Under the pieces are notes generated by a model. It had not been told where the DNA came from. It was given only the letters and a program-made list of their open reading frames with translations, and searched no databases. Below, one piece after another: positions 22,620 through 29,331 of a stretch of 29,331 nt of DNA. Numbering within the stretch: the stretch's first letter is position 1; every line of letters begins with the position of its first letter. Origin of the DNA: JBBIJR01 sp037445875 (lineage in GTDB: Bacteria > CLD3 > SB21); NCBI GenBank assembly GCA_037445875.1, contig JBBIJR010000045.1:1-29331 (forward strand). The letters are read 5' to 3'. The position numbers and the translations under genes were made by a program.

Positions 22620-23594
22620 TCACAGCCACTTGTTCTTGAAAATATCCCGCGTGTGGTACGTGATGAGAATCCGCGCTCCGGCCCGGGTCATGGCGTACAT
22701 GTTCTCCATCACAATCGCCGCCTCATCCACGGCGGCGTGCTGGGCGGCAAATTTGACCATCGAATACTCCCCGCTCACATTGTAGATTGCGATCGGCAGC
22801 TGCGTACGTCTGCGCAGTTCGCCGACGATGTCCAGATAGGCCAGACCCGGTTTGACCATGAGAATATCGGCGCCTTCTTCCTCGTCGAGGATCGCCTCCA
22901 GCATCGTTTCGCGGCCGTTGCGAAAGTCCATCTGGTAGCTCTTGCGGTCTCCGCTGGCCGGCGCGGAGTGCGCCGCTTCCCGGAACGGACCGTAATACGA
23001 CGAAGAGAACTTGATGGAATAGGACATCAGGGCCGTGCCCGTGAACCCGTTCTCGTCGAGATGTTCGCGAATGGCCAGTACCCGGCCGTCCATCATGTCC
23101 GACGGTGCCACCATGTCGACGCCCGCCTCGGCGTGGGATAAGGCCATCTGCGCCAGTATGGGCAGCGTCTCATCGTTGACGATCTCTCCGCCGCGCAGGA
23201 CGCCGCAATGGCCATGCGACATATACGCGCACAGGCAGACGTCCGTGATCACGTACACGCGGTCCGCGAACGTCCGGCGGATCTCACGGATGGTGCGGGC
23301 GATCAGGTTGTCCTTGCGAAAAGCGGAAGTGCCCTTGTCGTCCTTTTCATCCGTCACGCCGAACAGAAGGATTTTGTTAACGCCGAGTTCGAAATCGCTC
23401 TGCAGCTGGCGGATGAACACGTCGATACTCTGCCGCTCGATCCCGGGCATGGTCGTCACGGCTTCGCGTTTGTTCGTGCCGTCGACGATGAAGTACGGCA
23501 TAACGAATTGGTCCCGGCTCAACGTGGTCTCCGCGATCAGGTCGCGTACGATCTTGTTCTTGCGCAAACGGCGGGGACGCGTGAGGTTATCCAT
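22620..23594 (-). CDS. hemB: Porphobilinogen synthase (delta-aminolevulinate dehydratase)
   Basis: A 324-residue cytoplasmic enzyme that condenses two 5-aminolevulinate molecules into porphobilinogen. The Schiff-base lysines are visible: Lys195 in YSIKFSSSYYGP and Lys248 in LMVKPG. The zinc cluster Cys120/Cys122/Cys130 in DVCLCAYMSHGHCG marks the zinc-type form. The ATG at 23594 has AAGGAG on the minus strand with about 5-nt spacing. It follows hemCD with a 19-nt gap and is the last gene of the hem operon. Confidence 0.97.
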   Translation of the reverse strand: MDNLTRPRRLRKNKIVRDLIAETTLSRDQFVMPYFIVDGTNKREAVTTMPGIERQSIDVFIRQLQSDFELGVNKILLFGVTDEKDDKGTSAFRKDNLIARTIREIRRTFADRVYVITDVCLCAYMSHGHCGVLRGGEIVNDETLPILAQMALSHAEAGVDMVAPSDMMDGRVLAIREHLDENGFTGTALMSYSIKFSSSYYGPFREAAHSAPASGDRKSYQMDFRNGRETMLEAILDEEEGADILMVKPGLAYLDIVGELRRRTQLPIAIYNVSGEYSMVKFAAQHAAVDEAAIVMENMYAMTRAGARILITYHTRDIFKNKWL

Positions 23595-23613
23595 GACGAC
23601 TCCTTGAAATTAA

Positions 23614-25227
23614 TTACGACAGCATTTTCAAGATGATACTCTCGATGGTCTGTTCCTCGGCCTCGACGAACTCCACGCCCGCTTCCCGGATTCGCCGGCT
23701 CGTTTTGGGGCCGATGCTGATGATGCGTGCCCCGGGAGGAATCGAACGGATGCTCTGGAAGTTCTCGAACGCGGACGGACTGGCGAACACCAGGTAGTCG
23801 ACGGGAACACTCTCCAGCGGCGGCAGCGATTCAACTTTGGCGGGAAGCGTATCGTAGAGGTTAACCCGGTGCACCGTATGGCCGCCGGAGCGCAGCCGGT
23901 CTTCGACGGCCGTGTCCGCCCTGGAACCACACGGCAGCAGAACGGTATTCGGCCGTTTCGAAAGATCGGCCCATTCTGCGGCCAGATCGGCTCCCGTGGC
24001 CTTGCCGGGCAAGAAATCCAGCCGGTGTCCCGCCCGCAAGATGGCGTCGCCCGTTGCACGCCCGATCGCGGCCGTGCGGACACCTTCGGGAAAGGCGAGG
24101 CCGAGGTCGCGAATCGCAGCAAAAAAGACATCGACGGCGTTGGTGCTCGTAAAGAGAAACCAATCATAGTTCCGCCCCAGAGCCGTGCGCAAGGTTTCCC
24201 GATCGATGGTCGGAACGATTCGAATCGTTGGATAGGATATGACCCGTGCGCCAAACGACTCGATCTCACGCATCCAATCGCCCGCCTGAGGTTCAGGCCG
24301 AGTCAGCACAACGGTCTTCTCTTTGAGCTTCCGAGCGGCTTTCATAAACGCATAGTAGGCACGCCGGGCCAGGTCATCCGCATCCGGGCCCTCCGCCTCG
24401 AAAAGGTGGGACGGTCTTCCATTGAGTTCGTCCCAGAAGGCGTTTAATCGATATCCAGCGCCGTTCCGCCGCACATAGGCGCCCAGCGCCAGCTGGCATC
24501 CGCCCTGCATGCGTGCCAGCAAACCGCGTTCCGCACGAGCAACATTCTCGGACAGCGAATCGTTCAGTTTTCGCACGATCGCTTTCGTTATGTCGTCCTT
24601 CGATCGGACCTGCAGTCCCAGTATTCCCTGCGCCGGATTGGGGATGAACTCCTCCGGGTCGAACAGTACCTTGTGAAAAAACGAGAGGTCGAGATTCAAC
24701 CTCTTCAGTCCCGCATGGGCCATGATCACAGCGTCCAATTGATGTTCCCGAAGTTTTCGTACGCGCGTGGGCACGTTGCCTCGCAGTTCGACCACCTCCG
24801 CATCGGGCCGCCGATTTTCCATTTGCTTCTTGCGGCGATTGGATGAAGTGCCGATGCGTGCGCCTTTCCTCAGAGGAGGGTTCATCGTTGGATCGAAGAC
24901 GTCGGGATGGATGAGGAGCATATCTCTCGGGTCTTCGCGTTCGGAGAATGCCGCGACCTCGAGCCCGGGCGCCGTTTCCGTGGGCAGGTCCTTGAGCGAG
25001 TGAACCGCAAGGTCGATGGTTTCCGCCAGCAGAGCTTCCTCGATCTCCCTGGTAAAGAAACCCTTGCCTTCGATCTGGTTGAACGAAACGTGCTCCAGGT
25101 GGTCGCCCTTCGTCCGGATCACGACGATCTCGCTGTCGGTACCTGTACGCTCCTTCAAGAGCGACTGGACATGACGCGCCTGCCACAAAGCCAGATCGCT
25201 GCCTCTCGAACCAATGCGAATCTTCAT
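23614..25227 (-). CDS. hemCD: Fused hydroxymethylbilane synthase / uroporphyrinogen-III synthase
   Basis: A 537-residue bifunctional enzyme. Residues 1-300 are HemC: HSLKDLP with catalytic Asp80, Arg-rich RIGTSSNRRKKQ substrate loop, and Cys244 in GGCQLALG, the dipyrromethane attachment site. Residues about 304-537 are HemD: VVLTRP start, LFTSTNAV, AIGRATGDAI, LPCGSRAD, VFASPSAFENF and ISIGPKTS. The fusion channels hydroxymethylbilane straight to ring closure to uroporphyrinogen III. The start at ATG 25227 has GGGAG at 25233-25237 with 5-nt spacing; a TTG four codons upstream is less likely. A terminator at 25238-25265 lies directly against the SD. Single genes are the more usual form in bacteria; fusions occur in scattered lineages. 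Confidence 0.95.
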   Translation of the reverse strand: MKIRIGSRGSDLALWQARHVQSLLKERTGTDSEIVVIRTKGDHLEHVSFNQIEGKGFFTREIEEALLAETIDLAVHSLKDLPTETAPGLEVAAFSEREDPRDMLLIHPDVFDPTMNPPLRKGARIGTSSNRRKKQMENRRPDAEVVELRGNVPTRVRKLREHQLDAVIMAHAGLKRLNLDLSFFHKVLFDPEEFIPNPAQGILGLQVRSKDDITKAIVRKLNDSLSENVARAERGLLARMQGGCQLALGAYVRRNGAGYRLNAFWDELNGRPSHLFEAEGPDADDLARRAYYAFMKAARKLKEKTVVLTRPEPQAGDWMREIESFGARVISYPTIRIVPTIDRETLRTALGRNYDWFLFTSTNAVDVFFAAIRDLGLAFPEGVRTAAIGRATGDAILRAGHRLDFLPGKATGADLAAEWADLSKRPNTVLLPCGSRADTAVEDRLRSGGHTVHRVNLYDTLPAKVESLPPLESVPVDYLVFASPSAFENFQSIRSIPPGARIISIGPKTSRRIREAGVEFVEAEEQTIESIILKMLS

Positions 25228-25237
25228 CTCCGCTCCC

Positions 25238-25265
25238 AAAAAAAATCCCGATGGAACATCGGGAT
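25238..25265 (-). terminator. Intrinsic terminator inside the hem operon
   Basis: On the minus strand ATCCCGATG pairs perfectly with CATCGGGAT (25257-25265 and 25245-25253) around a 3-nt loop, followed by eight Ts (25238-25245). It lies 26 nt after the hemA stop and 10 nt before the hemC ATG, touching its SD. There is no room for a new promoter between it and the gene, so hemCD-hemB expression would depend on read-through or on a promoter within hemA. Confidence 0.85.
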
Positions 25266-25290
25266 CTTATCTACGCGTTCGTCCGGCCGG

Positions 25291-26523
25291 TCAGGATTGG
25301 GCCAGAATAATCTCTTTGGCCATGCGCATCGGAACCTGGGCCGTCTTGTTGGACAGGAAATTCGTATACTCCCGAATCGTTTCTTTGTCGCTGTCCGACA
25401 AGTGGCTGAGTTTCTTGATGAGCAGTTGATCCAGCGCATGCATGTGGATGTCCTTGATCTGCCGGGGAATTTCCTTGAGCGACTGCTCGACTTGTTTCTC
25501 TTTCCACAACCGCTCGAATTCCGTAACCTGGCGATCGATCAACTCGCGGCACTTCATCGCCTCGGCCTGTCGTTCTTCGTTGTTTCGCTGGCTCATGGCC
25601 TGGATGTCCGTCATAGAATGCACCTCCACGTTCGGATGGCGCCGCGAGATCGCTTCATCCACGTTCGTGGGCAGGGCCAGGTCGATGATCAACTTCCGTC
25701 CTTCGGAGGCGCGGCGGAATATGCGCTCGTACTGTTCCAGCGTTATCACATACTGTTTGCTGGATGTGCACACCACCAGCAGATCGTAATCCAGTGTGTC
25801 GGCGTAGAACTCGTCCAGCGACCGGGCGACACCGCCGTACTGGTCTGCGAGCGCCTCGGCCCTGGCCAGCGTACGGTTGACAAACGTAACCCGGCCGAGC
25901 GGAAGCTTGGTAATGTAACGGGCCATCAACTGGATGGTCTCGCCGGCGCCCACGAAGATTACCCGCGGTTGGTGGACGGCGAAATTGCGCACGAACTGGT
26001 TGGCCAGATACGCCACCGATGTCGGCTTGGCGCCGATTTCCGTTTCGCTGAAGACATGTTTGGCCGTGCGGAGCGCACAATCGAACAGCAGGCTCATCTG
26101 GCCGTTCGCGAAGCCCATCTCGCGGGCCTCCTGGTACGCGCGCTTGACCTGTCCGACGATCTGATTCTCCCCGACCACCATCGAGTCCAGAGAAGATACC
26201 ACTTTGAAAACGTGGTGTATCGCTTCGGCCCCTGAGTAGAAGTAGAAATGCTTCTGGAGCGCAAAGACCTGCCCGTCTGTCAGATCCGGCAGCAACAGTC
26301 GAATCAGCTTTTCGATATCGTTCTGAGGTTCTGCTGCGCCCCGCTGGTAGAACACGAACTCCACGCGGTTGCATGTGGCCAGATACACCACCTCTTCCCA
26401 CCGGAGGGCCTCTTTGATTCCCGCGAGCTGCTGATACCGCTGCGACGCATCGAGCACAAAGTGCTCGATGGTATTGAGCTGAGCGCTCTTGAAGTTGATC
26501 CCGATGATCTTGAACCGTCTCAT
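25291..26523 (-). CDS. hemA: Glutamyl-tRNA reductase
   Basis: A 410-residue enzyme making glutamate-1-semialdehyde, the first committed step of C5-pathway heme synthesis. The catalytic Cys51 sits in LATCNRVEF; SLDSMVVGENQIVGQVK and the NADPH-binding IFVGAGE and VNRTLARAE stretches are in order, with a C-terminal dimerisation helix. Length matches the E. coli enzyme. The ATG at 26523 has GGAAGAG upstream; a GTG at 26547 is less likely. First gene of hemA-hemCD-hemB; hemL is not in the window. Confidence 0.96.
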   Translation of the reverse strand: MRRFKIIGINFKSAQLNTIEHFVLDASQRYQQLAGIKEALRWEEVVYLATCNRVEFVFYQRGAAEPQNDIEKLIRLLLPDLTDGQVFALQKHFYFYSGAEAIHHVFKVVSSLDSMVVGENQIVGQVKRAYQEAREMGFANGQMSLLFDCALRTAKHVFSETEIGAKPTSVAYLANQFVRNFAVHQPRVIFVGAGETIQLMARYITKLPLGRVTFVNRTLARAEALADQYGGVARSLDEFYADTLDYDLLVVCTSSKQYVITLEQYERIFRRASEGRKLIIDLALPTNVDEAISRRHPNVEVHSMTDIQAMSQRNNEERQAEAMKCRELIDRQVTEFERLWKEKQVEQSLKEIPRQIKDIHMHALDQLLIKKLSHLSDSDKETIREYTNFLSNKTAQVPMRMAKEIILAQS

Positions 26524-26596
26524 TCGATGGCTCTTCCGTTGGGACACGGACGCATGTGTGGGGGCAATCTCTCCTTCAACCGCAATCTAAGGCACG

Positions 26597-26626
26597 GTAA
26601 TAGCCGAAGCAACTTCCGATTGTCAT
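26597..26626 (-). promoter_or_regulatory. Possible hemA promoter
   Basis: On the minus strand ATGACA (26621-26626), 18 bp, TATTAC (26597-26602). The elements are partial matches, so this is a low-confidence call. Confidence 0.3.
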
Positions 26627-26732
26627 TTTTTTGTAAAAATTAGTCATTAGAAATCAACATCTTAAAGCCAAATCAAAATAAGGCACCTGTTATGGAAAAA
26701 AAATGATTTATATCAGCTTCCCACTTTCAACT

Positions 26733-26741
26733 TGCTATAAT
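26733..26741 (+). promoter_or_regulatory. Extended -10 promoter (TTGCTATAAT)
   Basis: A perfect TATAAT at 26736-26741 with an upstream TGC extension lies 114 bp before the ATG of the surface protein. No good -35 is seen, as is common for extended -10 promoters. Transcription would start near 26748. Confidence 0.6.
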
Positions 26742-26854
26742 TGCGCAAAAATTGTAAATAAACGCCGCCGATCGCCCGCTAAGATGACCTTGGTCATGTT
26801 GTGGATCATCCGGCCGGCCTGTCTCGTTTGATCTCTAACAGGAGTTGAACATCC

Positions 26855-27619
26855 ATGCGCAGATGCATCTGGACTGCGGCGGTCCTGCTGTGCGCGGTCG
26901 TGGGTCGTACCTACGCACAGTCCCCTAACGACGTCATCATCAATGAGGTAGTCCAAGGATCAAGCCTGAAGGATGCCTGCGAACTACTCATAACGGCTCC
27001 GGGTGGCATCGACCTGCGTGGGTGGATGTTGACGGACCTTTCTTCACCTACGTCACCTACCGGCAGTTCGGAGGGAATCCTGGTATTCCCGGACCGACCT
27101 TTCCTGCAAAACATCGCCGCTTTTACCCGAATCGTCGTTGTCTGCAACGCGGGCGGTGCTACACTACCGTTATCCGCTGAGGACACCGTCGCCTCTGACG
27201 ACAGCACGCTGGTGTTGATGGATTCCACTCTTCTCGGCGGTACGGGTTCCCTGCACCGCGTGGGAACGGTCTCCCTGAGCAGTGATGACAACCTCGTATT
27301 GGTTACAGGCCCTTCTTTGACTGCCGGAACAGTGGTCGACATCATGAGTTGGGGTACGGGCAACATCTCCGGATGGACGTCAACCTGGATGAATCCCTTT
27401 ACCTTTTCCCCGGGCAATGCGGCGGTATTCACCAACCCTTCATCGGGCAACCTGAACAACGATGACGGCTCCGACGGGTGGTCGACCACGCCGGAATCCA
27501 ACCACACGCTCGGCCGCGCCAATCCCGGACAGTTCCTCGAAGGAAAGCCGCTGCGTGTGACCGGCCTTACGCACAGTCCCGTGTCCCCACTTCCGTTCAG
27601 TCGGTCACGGTTTCCGTAA
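26855..27619 (+). CDS. Secreted lamin-tail-domain protein, 5' part of a frameshifted gene
   Basis: Signal peptide (about 1-21, WTAAVLLCAVVGRTYAQ), then a lamin tail domain (about 25-225; DVIINEVVQG, LRGWMLTDLSS and SGNLNNDDGSDGW stretches). After about codon 244 the sequence turns into a non-homologous run ending at 27619, whereas the overlapping frame continues a clear repeat domain. Inserting one C in the CCCC run at 27585-27588 gives one continuous frame of about 747 residues to 29097. ATG 26855 has AGGAG at 26840-26844. Confidence 0.8.
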   Translation: MRRCIWTAAVLLCAVVGRTYAQSPNDVIINEVVQGSSLKDACELLITAPGGIDLRGWMLTDLSSPTSPTGSSEGILVFPDRPFLQNIAAFTRIVVVCNAGGATLPLSAEDTVASDDSTLVLMDSTLLGGTGSLHRVGTVSLSSDDNLVLVTGPSLTAGTVVDIMSWGTGNISGWTSTWMNPFTFSPGNAAVFTNPSSGNLNNDDGSDGWSTTPESNHTLGRANPGQFLEGKPLRVTGLTHSPVSPLPFSRSRFP

Positions 27620-29097
27620 AGATCGGCGTGTCCAATTCGCTGCTGGCCGCACGCGCGCTTTTTGTCGTCCAGTCGGTACTGGACAGCGTGGACCTTGGCA
27701 ACGTGAGCGACTCGACATATGAAGGCCAGATCACGTCGAAACCTCCGGGAACTTCGGTCACCTACTTCGTCCGCGCGTACGACAACATGAACAACATCGC
27801 CGTTTCGGACACCGGTGCGTACGACGTTCAGACAGCGTTCCGTTTTGGGACCATCACGCGGACGCCCACCGCGCCGGATTCGACGCAGGAAGTGCGTGTA
27901 ACGGCGGTGATCGTACCAAGCACGACCCTCGGGGCTGCACGTCTTTTCTACACGCGAAACAGCGTGACGGACAGCGTAGCCATGACGGCGGCCAACGACA
28001 CGACGTACGAAGGGGTCATTCCACCGCATTCGACAGGTACCCAGGTCGACTATTTCGTCAGGGCGTACGACGGACAGGGTTTCGCCGCGACTTCGCCGAC
28101 GGCGTCGTATGCGGTCATCGAGCCGATCTCCTTTACACCGATCAGCACAATTCAAGCCAATCCGGCCCTCTATTATTCCAGTTCCGTGACCGTCGCCGGC
28201 ATCATTACCGTGGGCGACGGCAAACTATCTACTTCGCCACGCCGGTTGTACGTAACGAACAGTTCGGGCACGGGTGTCCGCGGTATCCAGATCTTCAGTT
28301 TCACGCTTCCCGGTCCGGCGGATTCACTGCGACGCGGCGATTCCGTCATCGTGACCGGATATCTCAAAGATTTTAGCGGCACGACCGAAATAACCGACAC
28401 AACCGGTTTTCCCCTGACGATCACCGTGGTATCGAGCGGCAACGATCTTCCCGTACCACGGCGATATTCGATCTCCCAGATCAAGGACCTTAGCCTGGAA
28501 GGAGAGTGGGTGCAAATCAAGGGTTTCGTTTCGGGCAGTGTGGTTGCGGGGGCCGGGACAAACGTAACGGTGGATGACGGCACGGCGAGCATTACGGTGC
28601 GGGTGGAAAACGCAACCGGCATTACCGTCGGCAACGTGCTACCGTCCCAGTCGACGTTTATCATTACCGGCCCGCTGAATGTCTTCTCCAATGCGACGCA
28701 GGTCTATCTAGCCTATGCCTCCGACGTCACTCCGGATACGGCGGGTGTGGTTACCACGGCCAGGGCGAACATCCGGGTCTCGCCTCACCCATTCAATCCG
28801 AGAGCCGGCGAGGTCATCAAGTATGCCCTGACGTACAGCGCCAACACACGCGTAATCGTGAGGTTGTACGACGTGAGCGGACGCCTCGTGTCGACACTCG
28901 TGGATGAGGTCAAAGCCGCCGGACGCGACGAAAGCAGAGACCCGTTCAGCTATCGCACGTGGAATGGCCGCACCCGGGAAACGCAGGAACTGGTTCCGGT
29001 CGGGACGTACATCCTCCATCTGGAAGTGACGGACCGCTTGACCGGAAAGACCACGACGAAATCCGCGCCGGTCGTGGTGGGAACCCGATTGAAATAG
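27586..29097 (+). pseudogene. 3' part of the frameshifted surface protein: Ig-like repeats, OB-fold, sorting domain
   Basis: The continuing frame (open from 27478) carries two Ig-like units that share the ending TYEG-I--(x)-G(T)-V-YFVRAYD, then an OB-fold-like domain (about 28140-28740; VTVAGIITVGDG, VTGYLKDFSGTTEI, WVQIKGFVSG) of the kind found next to extracellular nuclease/phosphatase domains, and a FlgD-like C-terminal sorting domain (SPHPFNPRAGEVIKY, LYDVSGRLVSTLVDEV). It has no convincing start of its own and is best read as the rest of the gene at 26855. No catalytic domain is visible. If the frameshift is not an artefact the product is lost. Confidence 0.75.
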
Positions 29098-29124
29098 CTT
29101 ACCGAAGCAGATACAGGTGAAACC

Positions 29125-29331
29125 ATGAAGAAATGGCTGCTCATCGTCCTGGGAGTAACGGTTTCTAACGGCGTTGCCCAGGTAGCGTCGGAGATGCCCC
29201 CTCAGGGTCCGCGCGCAAGCGCTCTGGCAGGCACATTCGTGGGCGTGGCCAACGACGGATGGACGATTTTTCACAACCCGGCCGGCCTGTCGCGGGTGGA
29301 GGCCCTCCAGGGCTTCGGATCATATCAACTG
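29125..29331 (+). CDS. PorV/PorQ-like outer-membrane protein, N-terminal part
   Basis: Runs off the window end. The 69 visible residues have a signal peptide (about 1-18, MKKWLLIVLGVTVSNGVAQ) and the sequence RASALAGTFVGVANDGWTIFHNPAGLS, the hallmark opening of PorV/PorQ- and UPF0164-type barrels linked to type IX-like secretion. ATG 29125 has AGGTG upstream. It lies 27 nt after the surface protein with the sorting domain, which fits a shared export role. Confidence 0.75.
   Translation, partial: MKKWLLIVLGVTVSNGVAQVASEMPPQGPRASALAGTFVGVANDGWTIFHNPAGLSRVEALQGFGSYQL

Larger units (their letters stand above)
26524..26854. other. Divergent promoter region between hemA and the surface protein
   Basis: This 331-bp AT-rich gap holds no gene. 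It contains the extended -10 for the + strand gene (26733-26741), a tentative minus-strand hemA promoter (26597-26626) and a 6-bp inverted repeat ATGACC-TT-GGTCAT at 26784-26797 in the leader of the + strand gene. Confidence 0.5.

Overview
The window (29.3 kb, GC-rich coding DNA with AT-rich intergenic gaps) looks like a chromosomal segment from a Gram-negative bacterium of the FCB superphylum outside Bacteroidia proper, for example Ignavibacteria/Kapabacteria-, Calditrichota- or KSB1-like. The signs are exported proteins with 'NYPNPFN'-type FlgD-like C-terminal sorting domains, the start of a PorV/PorQ-like outer-membrane protein, beta-barrel and VCBS/FG-GAP proteins. Against Bacteroidia are good Shine-Dalgarno sequences and sigma70-like TTGACA/TATAAT promoters. 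The phylum call is inference. Nearly the whole window is ordinary chromosomal gene content; no phage, transposase or CRISPR was seen.

Layout. 1-405: structured non-coding leader. 406-6684 (+): TPR protein, a large REC-PAS4-histidine kinase-REC hybrid sensor, an outer-membrane barrel protein, and a REC-PAS-Cys-motif response regulator broken by a frameshift. 6731-7321 (-): a tRNA operon Gly(GCC)-Cys(GCA)-Leu(UAA)-Val(GAC) with a strong promoter and a terminator. 7534-9312 (+): M23 peptidase and DHH phosphoesterase. 9314-12162 (-): pgi, a small TPR protein and a saccharopine-dehydrogenase-like oxidoreductase. 12319-16133 (+): ArsR/SmtB-type metal sensor, ArsP-like metal permease and a ten-repeat VCBS secreted protein. 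16335-16523 (+): rpsU (bS21) with its own terminator. 16834-22574 (+): orphan histidine kinase, DUF547 lipoprotein-like/exported protein, TIGR04283-type glycosyltransferase, FAD/NAD oxidoreductase and a NosR/NapH-like membrane 4Fe-4S protein, tightly spaced. 22620-26523 (-): heme operon hemA-hemCD (fusion)-hemB. 26855-29331 (+): frameshifted lamin-tail/OB-fold surface protein and the start of a PorV-like gene.

How things fit together. The hem operon supplies tetrapyrrole from glutamyl-tRNA to uroporphyrinogen III, with an intrinsic terminator placed between hemA and hemCD that abuts the hemC ribosome binding site. The ArsR-like sensor, its palindromic operator and the permease form a compact metal/metalloid-responsive efflux switch. 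The HK-DUF547-glycosyltransferase-oxidoreductase-FeS block is the least understood functional unit here. Two genes (around 6320 and 27585) are each broken by what looks like one missing C in a short C run, which may be assembly error rather than biology.
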